A stretch of DNA of 64,000 nt from Schizochytrium sp. TIO01 (GCA_004764695.1 SMSO01000032.1:6096668-6160667); one strand, 5' to 3'; positions 9,581 to 21,829 are shown, counted from the stretch's first letter. The notes: a model not told the origin generated them from the sequence alone. A program made the numbers and translations.

Positions 9581-12121
9581 TTAGAACCCACTAGCGCCGA
9601 GCTTGTCAAGCCACGCATCTTGAAGGTCATCTTCATTAAGGCTTCCAGAGAGCGATGAAACAAGGTCCAAATCCTGATCTGCAAGTAGGTCTTCAAATGT
9701 TTGGCGAGACTCGGCCACAAGATCTGCAGCCATTTTCGCTGCGATTCCTGAGCTAGTTTCCGAGTCTTCTCTGAAGACTCGGCCAGATGCTCGCTTTGCA
9801 CGCGAAGCCCCTGCTTCCTTGCGTCCACGATTGCTTGGGCTTGCTTGCCTCGCATGCCCCCTAGGATGATACGAGCCTGATCTTGGGGACGAAAGAGAAT
9901 CACTTGCTTTGTAACCCCGATTTTGCATTCCGTGTAGTCGCTCAGAAGGGTTTACTGCATGAATAGGTTCAGCAGTGGGAGGTAGAGATTCTCTCAGCGA
10001 AGGTTGTCGGACGGTTGTGTGATTTTGTTGGTGTGATTCTACATTCAAGGCATGGCTAGTTATAGCATACTCAGAAACTTCGTGGTTTTTGGAATCTCCA
10101 GTACGAGAGTTTCGTGATTTGGGTTTCGAAGTATGCAATTTTTTACTCCCTGACACATCGCGGCCCTCATTGTATCTCATAGTTAAAGGGCTGTCGGATG
10201 AATCATCTGGAGATTTCGCCAAGGCACTGTTTGCATGCCTTGGTGAAGGGTTTACAATAACGATTTTCTCTTGTATCTGACCCGAGCTTGAGTGATCCAG
10301 CTGTTTTAAAGCGTGGTGAGCACGTCCAATCACGCCTCTATTGGCAGACGTGTTAATCTTTGTACTTTGAGTAATAGCAATGGGCGAAGGAGCTCCATCA
10401 GATGATGAGTCAGATACATTGGACCTTGAGTGATCAGACTGCCCTGACGCAATAGAAGAGGCTGCTGATGATGAAGATGAAGAGGGCGAGGATGAAGACT
10501 TGGACGAAGAGGCTACAGACGACGAGGAAGAAGACGTAGATACGGATGCAGCACGCGAAGGCGCTACGGGCGGAGATGATGGTGATCGAGTTGCAATGAA
10601 TTCGCGAGCTTCATCGTTTGCAATTTCGGGAAGCATGTTTTGCAACGCTGTATTTTCTGTACTAATATATTTCGGCGTAGCAGCAGAAAGCAAGGCTCCC
10701 ACTGACGATGAAGCTACCGAAGATGAAGGTGACAACAGCTCATCAGCCGCCTCAGAATCCTCTGGAATTTGGTGTCCTGTCATGACTGATCGCGGGGATG
10801 AAGATTCAGGAAGCTCATGCGTATTCAACCAACGAGAAAACTTCGCGCTGAGGATGTCTTCTTTTGTTGAAGTGTTTAAGGAAGCTTTGTCACGGGCACG
10901 TGGTGATGCTGGGTGCGTATGGGTACGTTTATCATAAAACTCAGACTTTCGTTCGTACAACGCATGCGACTCTTCATCCTGCTGCTCTGGGCCACGTGAA
11001 AGTGTGCCTTGGCGAAAAACGGAATCCCAATTCACTTTGCCAGAGCCAGGTGGGGACCTTGGGGCAGAGATATCCATATCAGGTCCACAAGAACCGCGGT
11101 TTGGCCCAGTGTTAGGGCGAGAATGAGACGAACGAGGACGGCGTGTATCTGTTACTGCACCATCAACATAAGTTCCGCTCGCGTTACCTCCATTTCCTGG
11201 CCGAGACGATCCCATATGGGCGCGAGAGCTAGCAAGTCTATCTGGGCGATTCAGTTCACGGTTCAACTCAAGTAACTTAGCCTCAAGACGAGTAATATAG
11301 TTGTCTTTTTTGCGCGCGTCTTCCTGAAGGCGTTCGTTTTGTTCAAGTAGATAATGAACCCTTCGCACGGCTCCAAGAAGTTGTGTGTGTTTGGACGAAA
11401 TAAGTTGCTCGAAATCACGCATTTTGGCACTGTTATCTTTTCTTGACTTCAGCTTACTAGCTGTGAGTTTTTCCACGCGGGTTTGGAGTTTCTTAATATC
11501 AAGTTGAGCTTGTCGCAAGCGTGCCTTGGTTGTTTCAAGTTCTGTTGCGTGAGAAGCTTCCACTTTGTAGGCTTCAAAGTGTTTAGGTGGTTCACTGAGG
11601 CGTAGCATTTCGTTTTTGTCTCCAGGTGCAGCGTTATTGAGCCTATCATAAAATGACTGAGCACGGTTCATCCGGTATTTCGATTGTTCCGTCTCACGCA
11701 TGGTTTCAAGCATGAGCTCCCTCACACCTTGGGTGGACGTTTCTAGGTCCGCTGCTCGTTTCACTGCTGCATCTCGAGCAGCGTGGCTTTCCTCAAGCGC
11801 CTGTTCAAGAAAATCCGCGCGATCATTGGCCTCCGCAAGCCTCCTCGTGAGCTGCACAAACTCATTATTGTAGTCCTTATTAATACCCACCAAACTCAAC
11901 AACGCGCTGTCATCCTCGTTTTCCTTCACCTCAATCTGCGTGTTTGATGTTGCCAAAGAGTCATTCCTGTCATGTCTTTTGCTTTCTCCAGTCCTGCTTC
12001 TCGTGCTGCTCTTTGCGGATATTCTTGAAGCGCTCGCTTCGCTTTGTGCGTCAGAGAGAAGTTTCGCAAGCTCCTTTTGGGTGCTCTTTATGGCAGAAGC
12101 CGCTGTTGTCAGGCGCTGCAT
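9581..12121 (-). CDS. Unknown coiled-coil and serine-rich protein
   Basis: 846 aa from the ATG at 12121; the frame is open a further 15 codons upstream but without another ATG. Residues about 65-290 are heptad-like coiled coil, rich in Glu/Lys/Arg/Leu, with a Leu-rich end (NYITRLEAKLLELN-type). Then about 450 residues of Ser/Pro-rich, probably disordered sequence follow, including near-pure serine stretches around residue 560. The C terminus ends in an acidic helix containing DLDLVSSLSGSLNEDDL. I see no catalytic motif. The architecture of a coiled coil followed by a disordered tail suits a cytoskeletal, centrosomal or trafficking scaffold, but that is only inference. The arginine-rich residues upstream of the chosen ATG are not taken as a targeting signal. 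Confidence 0.72.
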   Translation of the reverse strand: MQRLTTAASAIKSTQKELAKLLSDAQSEASASRISAKSSTRSRTGESKRHDRNDSLATSNTQIEVKENEDDSALLSLVGINKDYNNEFVQLTRRLAEANDRADFLEQALEESHAARDAAVKRAADLETSTQGVRELMLETMRETEQSKYRMNRAQSFYDRLNNAAPGDKNEMLRLSEPPKHFEAYKVEASHATELETTKARLRQAQLDIKKLQTRVEKLTASKLKSRKDNSAKMRDFEQLISSKHTQLLGAVRRVHYLLEQNERLQEDARKKDNYITRLEAKLLELNRELNRPDRLASSRAHMGSSRPGNGGNASGTYVDGAVTDTRRPRSSHSRPNTGPNRGSCGPDMDISAPRSPPGSGKVNWDSVFRQGTLSRGPEQQDEESHALYERKSEFYDKRTHTHPASPRARDKASLNTSTKEDILSAKFSRWLNTHELPESSSPRSVMTGHQIPEDSEAADELLSPSSSVASSSVGALLSAATPKYISTENTALQNMLPEIANDEAREFIATRSPSSPPVAPSRAASVSTSSSSSSVASSSKSSSSPSSSSSSAASSIASGQSDHSRSNVSDSSSDGAPSPIAITQSTKINTSANRGVIGRAHHALKQLDHSSSGQIQEKIVIVNPSPRHANSALAKSPDDSSDSPLTMRYNEGRDVSGSKKLHTSKPKSRNSRTGDSKNHEVSEYAITSHALNVESHQQNHTTVRQPSLRESLPPTAEPIHAVNPSERLHGMQNRGYKASDSLSSPRSGSYHPRGHARQASPSNRGRKEAGASRAKRASGRVFREDSETSSGIAAKMAADLVAESRQTFEDLLADQDLDLVSSLSGSLNEDDLQDAWLDKLGASGF

Positions 12122-13887
12122 GGCCGTTGACGCCCTCGCCGTCGACCGCACAAACACCAGACGCACAGTTCAAGCCCGCAATAGCTGCCGGCCTTCTGAA
12201 ACGTCCTCGTCAGTGACAAGAGCTCCGTCGCCGCCACCGCGCACTGCTGTGCTGCGACGGAGTCCAACTTCGAGATGGTCTGTTATCCGCTATAAATTTA
12301 TAGAGTTCTTCAACTTCAATCAACATTAATCCTATTATATACAGATACTGTTATATACACCATATATGCTGTTTTAAAAACATTTTGAAACATTTATTTA
12401 AATTAAAAAATTAACAATGAATTATTTTAAATAGAAAGAAGAAAAACCAGAATGACACAAAGTTAAAAAAATAACCACCATTTCCAGGTCTGACTTATTC
12501 ACGATCAAGACTGCTCCAAATGAACTTAGAGCAGGGGGCGGAACGCGGTATTTTTAAGGAGTGTTCACCACCATAACAAGGCAACATCCACGCAATCCCC
12601 ATCGTATTCTTTTGGCTCAAGAAGAGGGAAACCGGAAGGACACAATGTGTGTGTCTCTCGGCTGGGTCACTATACCGTTTCATTTGGTCAGCCAAGATGG
12701 AGCTCCATTGTTGCTACTGCTGCCGCTGCTAACTTGTATTTCTAGGTTGTGAAACCTCGGTTTTCACGATTGAATAGGGAGAAAGGGGCCTCTGGGGTCG
12801 TGATGTATGTAGGTATTTTGCTAGAGTTGGAATCTGTGCTGGCGATAGAGGTCGAGGGAATGACAGTATATGCGACCGTTTGTACCAGGATTGATTGGAT
12901 TGTGATGATTTGATTAAACCTTTACGAGCAAGAAAAAATATCGTCGTTGGGGCAAAAGGGGGCTGTGACCAGAGTCACTAACAAAGGGTGAGATTCACAA
13001 TTATATGTACTCTAAATTAGCTTTCATCTACGAATCGAAGTTGCTGTTAAATTTTCTTCCTCGCGGACAATTGGCTTAAGGTGCATGAAGAGGACGACTG
13101 AAACAATTTTTGGGGTCGATCAGTGTTGTATGCTTGTCGTTGGTGCTGGTGTTGATTAAGAAGTCGCCGTCATCATTGTTAGCTTGGTGTGATTACTTGT
13201 TTGTGTATGTAATGTAGTATCTGTTTGTCTATCTGTCTGTCTGTTAAAGTCTGTACCTAATAATAGCCTTGTGTTCTAGAGCAAAGGATTTAGAGTCAGA
13301 AATAGCGTCAGAAAAGAAAAGAGATCGAAAAGAAAAGAGAAAAACTATATGGAAAGGAGTTCAAGATGGAAATGGACGGTGAGGAAGAGCGCGAGAAGGC
13401 AAGGGCATAAAGAGAATAAAGAAAGCTAAAAAGGGATCCGCAGGTCCTTCTCTCGACGGAAATCTGTAATATGCAAATACCCCTCTAAGCACGGTTGTCC
13501 GCAATTGGACCAAGTGTGCCACTAGGGACCTAGACCAGGCATTGACGGCCATTGTCATGCCAGGGCTAGGATGAAGCAATTTAGAAAGGGATACAACAAA
13601 GTAATGTTGCCGTTACTCGTATATCCCCCTTCAAGATTTCGGCTGATGAAGTTGTCGCTTTTATAACTTCCTCCCTAACTCCTCAATTCATGCACATACG
13701 ACACCCCGTCCCTCTCCCATACTGTTTCATACTCATTTGATGAGCCGCATCAATTTATACCTTTTTAAATGTTGACTTGAGGAGAGGGATGAGGGGTTGT
13801 TTTTATTGAAGAAGAATGCCCCTTTCAAAGTCCAAGCCCAATCCCAATGAAATTCAGCCCCTTCCACTCTTCCCAAAGAAGAAAAAA
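12122..13887. other. Intergenic, 1.77 kb
   Basis: AT-rich at 12300-12480 and GT-rich around 13130-13240. It contains GAAAA-rich low complexity near 13310-13345. No open frame here looks like a gene on either strand. Confidence 0.5.
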
Positions 13888-14766
13888 CTACTCGTGGTGC
13901 ACACGCTCTAGCCTACGGAATCCACGGGAGTAGTTCTGGTCATTAACCTGTTTGCGCCAGTAGTAGAGAGAAACTAAGAGACAGATGAAGTACAGCGCAG
14001 CGGCGCTAAAGGCATTGGTGGCAACAACAGATTTCTTTGAGGGGGCCCAAATTTCCGGAAAATAAGTCCAGTCCATGAGCGCGTAGGATCCCAGGCAAAC
14101 AAGATAGATCACACCAAGGCAGGAGAAGATGCTGCAGCAAACGGGAAAACAGTGCGGAGAGTTCTTGGTGACCTGAACACTACCTCCCCTCGAGAAAACG
14201 TATTCCCCACCGTGCTTGTCATCGTAGGCAGTCAAGTTCCCGGACGCAGACCCAGTGTCGGAGGTGAGCAAGGCATCAGTTTCACGAGGGTGAGAACCCA
14301 CGGAGCTTCCTCGGGAGTACATGGCACGATCGAGCTCGCTGGGTGGGAAAAGGCGGATACGCGCAGCAGCGTCACCTGTCAGAAGGCGACGGTTTAATGA
14401 CTCTTCAAGATCCCTGTGTGAAGGCGGTGTGTCACGACCGTCAATTTCGTCGTCAAAGTTGGCGTCTGTCAGCAAATCACCCGAGCTACCAGAGTTACGA
14501 TTCCGCAAGTTTGACAAATCAATTTCCAAGGGCTCAAAGCGCGATCCAGAGGTTGGTGGTTGAGGCGGATACGCAGTGGCGAACGAAGGGGGTACGGCAG
14601 TCACTGACGACCGGGCCGTCGCTGCAGAGGAGCTTTCAAGGCCAAGACCGAATGGGTCACTATTATGGCCAAACTCGTCTTCCCCACCGGTGCCCCCACC
14701 GATGCTTGAAGTATCGGTGTCACCAAATAGGCCTAGAGCGTCTTCTACGTCATCCACTGGCCTCAC
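13888..14766 (-). CDS. RNase kappa-like (V-ATPase subunit f-like) protein with long N-terminal extension; 5' end uncertain
   Basis: The C-terminal 90 residues resemble RNASEK. A cysteine-containing first membrane segment (near residues 206-230, CSIFSCLGVIYLVCLGSYAL) is followed by a short lumenal loop. A second membrane segment (near 252-272, AALYFICLLVSLYYWRK) ends in a basic tail, matching the GVI...LG and AAGLY...R.NKRK layout of RNASEK. RNASEK associates with the vacuolar H+-ATPase and is needed for endocytosis in animals. About 200 residues precede it, acidic and Ser/Gly-rich. They include an NSDPFG motif and a potential acidic dileucine (ETDALL), both typical of clathrin-adaptor ligands. 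The open frame reaches 14814 but has no ATG before 14322. Either translation starts at 14322 (144 aa) or an upstream exon is joined, for example at an acceptor near 14787. The listed start is the last point before which I cannot assign codons. Confidence 0.58.
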   Translation of the reverse strand: MRPVDDVEDALGLFGDTDTSSIGGGTGGEDEFGHNSDPFGLGLESSSAATARSSVTAVPPSFATAYPPQPPTSGSRFEPLEIDLSNLRNRNSGSSGDLLTDANFDDEIDGRDTPPSHRDLEESLNRRLLTGDAAARIRLFPPSELDRAMYSRGSSVGSHPRETDALLTSDTGSASGNLTAYDDKHGGEYVFSRGGSVQVTKNSPHCFPVCCSIFSCLGVIYLVCLGSYALMDWTYFPEIWAPSKKSVVATNAFSAAALYFICLLVSLYYWRKQVNDQNYSRGFRRLERVHHE

Positions 14767-15039
14767 CGACCCTCTTGCGGATGAGTGCTTATTAGAAAAG
14801 GAGGTGATTTTTCTTCAAATGGGGCCTCTGGCCCCGACTCGACCCTTGTTCAGGCCGAGTGTCACAACTTTGCCCGATGGCGCGCTTTCAAAAGAACCCT
14901 GTGTTTATGAGCATAGTTCAACCCAATTTCACATGACAAGCCCAAGGGGAATATGGTTTGATTTCATGAACACGGTGCAATCGCACGATGCAAACATAAA
15001 AGCAAACAAACATGTAGGTAACACACACCAAGTCACAAG

Positions 15040-15497
15040 TTAGTCTTTCCGTTCAGAGATTGATCCTTGAAAGCACGTTTCTACACTTATATCAATAACA
15101 TATTCCACGCCCAAAACCCTAGCAGGCAAGACCGGAGTCATCGCTTTCTGGAGCACTTCTTCTTCCACAGTCATCGAGATTTTCTTGTCCACTTGAAAGA
15201 AACCTCACAAGGTGCTATTATTTTCCCCTGAGGTTTCCCACACCACTTGGGGCATTCAGCTCCTCCGTAGGATACCCTTTCGTGGTGTCTCCGTTGGTCT
15301 TCTCCTCCTCAGCGTTGACATTCTCTTTGCTATTGGCAAAGCCAGCAGCTTGCGTGTGGTGGCTCCCCCCGTCCAAGACACCCCCATCTTTGTCATGGCC
15401 ACAAGACGAGCCGTAAATAGCCTATCCGAGCGAGTAAGAACGTACCTGAGTTCCACTTACCTCCCACGAGGCACCAGCTGTCGCGTCCGCCTTGCTT
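15040..15497 (-). CDS. Probable multi-exon gene, three 3' exons; unknown product
   Basis: Reading the minus strand, three open segments join in one phase. Exon 15497-15461 ends at donor GAG|GTAAGT. Exon 15421-15244 reads as a typical hydrophilic protein (AIYGSSCGHDKDGGVLDGG, then KENVNAEEEKTNGDTTKGYP). Exon 15203-15040 contains KKISMTVEEEVLQKAM and ends with TAA at 15042-15040. The introns would be 39 and 40 nt. The first has a strong donor and the acceptor CGGATAG; the second has a weaker GTGTGG donor and a TTGTGAG acceptor. I found no start codon, so at least one 5' exon is missing, perhaps in the open minus-strand frame 15945-15646 that begins with ATG. I recognise no family. The opposite-strand frame through here is less protein-like. 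Confidence 0.4.
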
Positions 15498-15645
15498 CTA
15501 GGAGCGAGGAGGCGAGCGAGGAAGCGGTTTTAGGCACGAGGGAGTCACAAAGGCAAAGGAGACGGAGACAAAGAGATTCTTTCTCTTTCTTTCTCTCTTT
15601 CGTCTCTTTCTCTCTTATTATTCCTAAAGAAAGAAAGAAATCAAA

Positions 15646-15945
15646 TCAACTCAATGAAGAAATCAAAGAAATCGAGGCGATGGATGCAATGGATGTTGAG
15701 TATCCGCCACCCGCTGCGACGGCTCCGCGGGCTCCGCAGGCCGAAGATACAACAAAGACACCCGAATTGGCGTCTCGGGGTCCACCGGTTCCTCCTTCCA
15801 CCCGGCCAAACAGCCACGCCACTTCGTCCTCAACTCGAGTCTGGCCAGCGTAGCCGAATGCTCGCAGAAACTGAGCGCCGATGCGGTGCTTTACACGCAC
15901 GAGAGGACCCTTCGACTCCTTTAAGGTGCTTATTACGGCCAACAT
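15646..15945. other. Patch that looks coding on both strands
   Basis: On the minus strand an ATG at 15945 starts a 99-codon frame (MLAVISTLKESKGPLVRVKH...) that ends beside a TTTCTTTCTTTCTTTAG acceptor-like tract, so it could be the 5' exon of the gene at 15040-15497. On the plus strand, 15700-15924 is an equally protein-like frame without its own ATG. It contains CSQKLSADAVLYTHERTLRL, which recalls BORC subunit 7, and stops at TAA. Only one of these is likely to be real, and I cannot decide which from sequence alone. Confidence 0.35.
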
Positions 15946-18900
15946 ACTGAGGCTACCTTCAGTTCGCCTATTCTCAGCTAATCTTTAATTAAGGTGGTTA
16001 TTTCCCCAGGTGCTGAGTTAAGGCTTATCTTGATATGTAATAGTGTGAGTGGCACTTCTGAATAACCCAGCTTACATGGGGCCCATTAAGGTGGGTAAGC
16101 TCAAGAATGGGCGAACGGGAAGGAGTTCTTATCTAGCCCCCACAGAATACAAATTTCTCCGCCACGCGCCTAAGGAAAGGAGGTACAGTTCTGTGGTTCA
16201 CGACACATGGACTGGCCGCCCCTCCTCTGGGTTCGGTCTCAGTGAACAGGGGGCCAGGCAGGGAGTCTGGTGGAGGAGGTATTTTTGCTGCCGAATTTGC
16301 AGCAAAGACGCCTCGGCATTGGCACGCTGCCCTCTGCACTCCACGCGCCACATTTGCACTGCGAGACTGTCTCCTAAAATGATGCTTGTGCTTTTCTTCC
16401 GCAGACCATAAACCGAGGCGGAGCCAGACTGCACCGTCTCGGACTCACAGAAAGGCTCTGTTCTCGAGTCGACGGCCTATCGCGAACCCTCTCGAACTTG
16501 AGTCCGCAAGCTTTGGTCAATTCGAGACGTCGAATTTAGAGCTTTGTCGATCTATCTACCTCCATAGGTATACCTCCATAGTACTAAATAATAAGAGTAA
16601 AAGAATCATCATTTCCTGCAAAGTTCTCAGTACTGTTAGATGAGTTAATTTCTTAATTAATTTTTAAAATTATTAATTAAGAATTATAAATTATAAAAAG
16701 AATTTGTTTTCAAGGGGCATGTGATTAAAAGAAATGTGACGCGTGCTCTTCTTCGTTGGGCTCAAGTCGACGAATCCCCAGATACATTATAGTTCTCAGG
16801 TCACTGGGTTAGCAAGTTAAGATGTGACGGATATGCCTCGACACAAGTGTTACCTCAGAATCCGACCCGTATTATGTGCTCACCGCCAGATTAGGGCGAC
16901 ATTGTGTGTGGCTCTTATCCTTATCAGAAATGGGCACGGGGTTCCGTTGCGAGTCGAGTCACTCTAAAAGTGAACCCATTTTCATAAACTGGGCCACCAT
17001 TCAATTGAATGCGTTGACCTCAAGCTCGGTAATCATCGCATTTTGATGATTCTCGATATGTAAAAAACGGCTTTCCAGATGGCACCGCCGACAGCAGCAT
17101 TCACTGTAAGTGGTGCCCCTCCTGCGCTGGCGTGGGGTAAAGAGTTGGTTAATGGAATGTGCTACGACAATTTTTGAAGATGAACCAGAAAGCAAGAGAA
17201 ATGCTTTGTAAGTGCCAGCAGTTGAGCTTCATGTGCTTCGAGACTCCATGCTTGCACTTATAGATTACTGGGTAAGCCATTTCCGCGTTCGATTGGTCTG
17301 TTGTTTTCCAAAGTTTCTACGGCGTGCTTGCTACTTCTCATTATGCTATTTCTATCGAATAAACCATTTCATGCTTATTCCAAGGTGCGCAGGTCATTAG
17401 TCATTGATAAAACCTAAACTATGCATGGCATTCATCTTCAAGCCAGATCATAGGTTTGCTTATGAAGCCAGGCCTCCGAAGTTCATTGTCCTGAGGCAAA
17501 GGACGATTTTGGACAGACACCTATCTGATTTTGTGATTTTATTATAACTCAATTTTTTACTTTGGTGAAATAATAAAATAGTTTCTTCAAATTAAAAAAA
17601 GATCAAATATAAGTAAATGTTTTTTGTTTTTGTTTTTTAAAATAAAATAAATAAAAGATTAAAAAACGTTTATTTATAATTTAAAAAAATAAAAATATTT
17701 TAAAACAATGTAAGCAAAAAAAAATGCACAAAGCAGAACAAAATACAAAACTACTTTTGAGGGGTCTTACATGCGTGTAAAAGTAGCTTGTTTGATTTGC
17801 TGCAGCGAGAGATAGGCATGATCGGCCAGAGTCAATTATAAACATGAAGGTAAGCTATGAATGCAACTCCCTGGTCAGAGACGCGATGTTACATTGAAAA
17901 GCCAGCACATAACTATTCAATCGATGATCAATCGAAACACACGATTTCCTGCAACTACTTAAGCTTCGCAAGTTTCTAAAGTATAAAGATCATCCAGTGC
18001 CGGGCATCTTTATTGTTTGCAACACCCTTTCGGCAGTCATCGCAGCAACCTAAATATATTTCAGAAGCAGATGATGTCAAAGCTGAAAGGATGTTCGACA
18101 AGGACGTTTGCAACCTCCAGCGAATCGAATCATAAACTATTGCAAATTGACCTAAATGTGTTCCTACGGTTGACTGGAATTGAGCCATACAGATCATGAC
18201 CCTGTCCATCTGCTTCTAAAAATTAGCTACCTTTTAACTCTGCGTCTTCAATCATACCGCAGCTCTGCAGTCTAACCGATTTGATGTGGTTGTCCCACAC
18301 TTGCGGGCAAAAAGTTAGAGATCCCCCCACGCAAAGACGCAAATTATGGCGCCAATCCAAAACTTGCCGTGAGCCTTGTGAGCGAGTGACTTTGGACGCA
18401 CCAGAACGTCGTTTAAGCCTAAAATTCGGCAAACATAAGGAATTTCTGTGTATTGTCACCAAATCAATATGTTTGCACTTAACCCCTGCTCAATGAATTT
18501 CATTATGACAGATGTTTTTGAAGCAGCCTTGAAATTGTGACGGTCGCAATCAAGATAAACAACGCAAGTTCGACTACAACCCCTAAACTTGTGGGACGAG
18601 TTCACAAGACATCTTCTTAGCAACACTGGATAACACGCTGACCCACGGGCGCATGGACTCTCACCAAATGAACTTATGTTGATGTTGTCCTCCAATAAAT
18701 TGAAGACTTTGTAATGCAACATTCTATACTTTGTAATGCCAGGGTCCACAGAAGGCAGAAAAATTATGATTGCACAGCGCAGTTGTAGAACGCACGTCGA
18801 GGGTACTGCAGGATGCCTTGTTTCCCGCTATTGGTGTGCTTCAGCTTCTTAAGCAAGGTGGGTACGCTCACATCTTCCTGCCATTCCCTCGTGGATTTCG

Positions 18901-21829
18901 AACTCCGCATTTGTCCGCGCACTTTCACAGGAATGCCATTCTCGGAGAGGGTGCCCTGGAACCATTCTTGAACCATTCTTGTAAGCATTGGGGTAATTGT
19001 CTTTGGTTTCAAGAGGGCATTTCCGACGGGCGCAAAGAAAGCAAGGAAAGCCACAGAAGGAGCAAAACCCTAACAGACAGACACACGGACCAGTTTTTTT
19101 TTCTTTTTCTTTTTAATAAATTTTAAAGTTATAGAAAAGATGCCGTTGACTGTTTAATACTGAAGTTGGATTAACACCACTTGGAAGATGGCACTATTGC
19201 AGTCCAATACAGTGCGTGTGTCGTGTCCTCTTCTTCCTGCAAGGCGGAATCAGTTTGTTGCATGCGTATTTATTCTGCGGTGTTGCAACGGGAGTGCCCA
19301 TTGGTCACCAGTCTCGAGGCACTAACACTCTTCAGACGGGCCGCCCTGGTGCTTTGGCAAAGATCACAAAGACTATTTCGATATTGTGTGATGCTTCATT
19401 ACGATTGCATTATAGAAGTTGACGAATAAATCTTCTCAAGCTTCTATTTCTTTTAATCGTGTCTTTTCCTATCATAGGTTAAAGGCACATATTTAAAAAA
19501 GGCAAAAAAAAAAGAAGCATAGTAATAACATAGTAATAGCCTAGAGTAATAATAACAAAAATAACTAATTATTAGTATTACCATCATCATCACAAAGTTT
19601 CTGGGTGAATAAACAAACCAATAAATATCGAACCAATAAACAACGAAATGGATAGCGCCGTGCTGACTCTTCCTTTGGAGTTTTGTCTTGAGCACCACAT
19701 CAGGAAGTGAGTGCTACGTTCCAACCTCGGCGACTTCGCTACAACTGCCGAGCTGAGAGCCCAAAAGCAAGCCTGCGAAAGAAGCAAGTCTTTCTCTGAC
19801 TCCCTCTCCATGGCTGCTTTTTTGGCCTGCTTAATTTCCAACTATGGTTTTCTTTTGTACCAATCGCTTTGCGCCTACCTAGAACTTTTATTCCTTCGAA
19901 GGAAATAAAACTTGAAGAGGGACGGCGTGTGTAACCAACATTTAATCTCGTGAAAGGGTCCAAAACTATCGAAACACTTCACGCAGATTTGCCATTCGAT
20001 CTCCAAGTTGCAAGCCGGAGTCCGAAGCTAATTGAGCGATCGACGTGCGAAGGTGAAAATGATCAAGCCTCCACCCAAGCGAAGTGCATCGAAGTCAACT
20101 GCGTCATCAGTCGATCTCAATCGCCAATTCTTGAAGAATCGATAGCTCATCAGGCGCTTTGGTCCTGCTTCCTCCAAGGAATAGGAAGCGGGACTGCTCT
20201 GTTTTAAAACAAAGGTCTCTTTAAGACTCACAAAACCTGAGCGAGACTCTAGACTTTCCCTCGTCCACGTGCCCTGTCACCCCGTGTATCCCCCATCGCA
20301 AAACCGATCAAACCAAGCTCCGCTGGGGCCTAGCTCTGCCGAGGCCAGTGGTGTCCCTTTGCATTTATTCAAGCTCTTCAATTTTAAGAATTCGTGATCA
20401 TCGCTCGGGTGGACGGAGCAAAACAGGCAAACATAGCTACCATGGTCTCCTTCATTGGGAGCACGTGCAAGAAGCTGGCGTTATTCGAAGGCCAGCGACG
20501 CAAACATGTACAAGCTAGGCATCTCTCCAGAGAGTAATTTGCGCAATGCGTCGATCAGTGGCCACCTGTTTGGGCTCCTGCAGGCGGCTGCGAGGGTGGG
20601 TTCCTGCCTTTGCAAGAGCGCGCACGAACTTGAAGTTATTTGGCTTGAAAGAGAACCACCGCGAAATCGACTTGAAAAAAAGGGGAGCGTGCCGTGTCAG
20701 GAAAGTTCGGACTTCGGGGGCTGCAAACATGCACTTTCTTTCTTCCACGCTTCAAGCAGCGCCGACGGACCTACGTGCTGCGTGCCCACCTCCACCCCAC
20801 CGCCTCTGCGCCTCTCTGCTGCTGATCTCCATAGGTTCCTATCGCGTCTTCTTCGCTCAGCACCAAATCCTGTCTTTTGTTGTTGTTTTCTTCAAAGTTG
20901 TTCTCAGTTTTTTTTGTTTTGTTTTTTGTTTTGTTTTGTTTAAATAGTAAATTAATAGCAAACTATGATCAATTAGTATCGATTATAAAATTATTGTATA
21001 CATCTTCAAAACATAAAATAACTAAATACAATAATAAAATACATGAAATGGCAAGATCGAACTAGACTAAGCACGAACTTCCTTCACGACTGCCGACTCA
21101 AGCATTCCCAACTCAAATATTTCCTCAACCTCGCAGGCAAACTGGCTCGCCGATCGCTTCTCAACTTCAGACAGCTTATCTACTTTATTTATCTATTTTA
21201 CATGTCTATTTATTTATCAATTTGTGTTTCTCCCTTGCGGTTCCTCCTGCTTTTGATTGCTTCCTGCTCCGCACTGTGCACTCGCTGTCTTTCACGCGTG
21301 TTTGTGCAACCAGTGAGCTCGACCAAGAGGCTACTACTGTACTGTAGACTATAGAAATACTTCACTTGCAGACCTAGGAATAACTCATTTTGATGGCAGC
21401 GCCTGCAAGTGGGCTATAAAGCCACCTGCCTGCAAGCGATGCACTCAATGTAAGAGGTTTCCAATTCAGCGCATGGCTTTCTACTTCTTTTCCTGTCCTG
21501 TTTTTCTTCAGTTGCAAATGAAGAAATGGTTCGTCTTTCAATTACACTGCTTTGAAGAAAGGGAATGAAAACGCAAATCAGAGTAAAACTCTGCTCTCTG
21601 GTTATAATTCTTGACAAGAATAAATATTTAAAAAGTTAACCCAAAAAATTGGAAAAGTAATTATCAAAATGGAAAGAGTTGAGGGAGGGAAAGAAGACCT
21701 TTCTGAAGTGGCCCACTACGCCAAGGTGATCGCGAAAAAGCAGCGTGGACACCAGTGTGGTACAGTGGGGTCCTCAGTATTTCCTCCCCCCACCCGCACA
21801 TCTAAGGGGGGAGATGTGAGGCAGTGGAG

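Noticed and set aside
15212-15853. 213-codon plus-strand frame as a gene
   Set aside because: It is less protein-like than the minus-strand exons with good splice sites, and its second half reads through pyrimidine repeats.
18764-19054. 96-codon minus frame in the long repeat-rich region
   Set aside because: Somewhat protein-like but with no motif, no splice sites and AT-rich surroundings.
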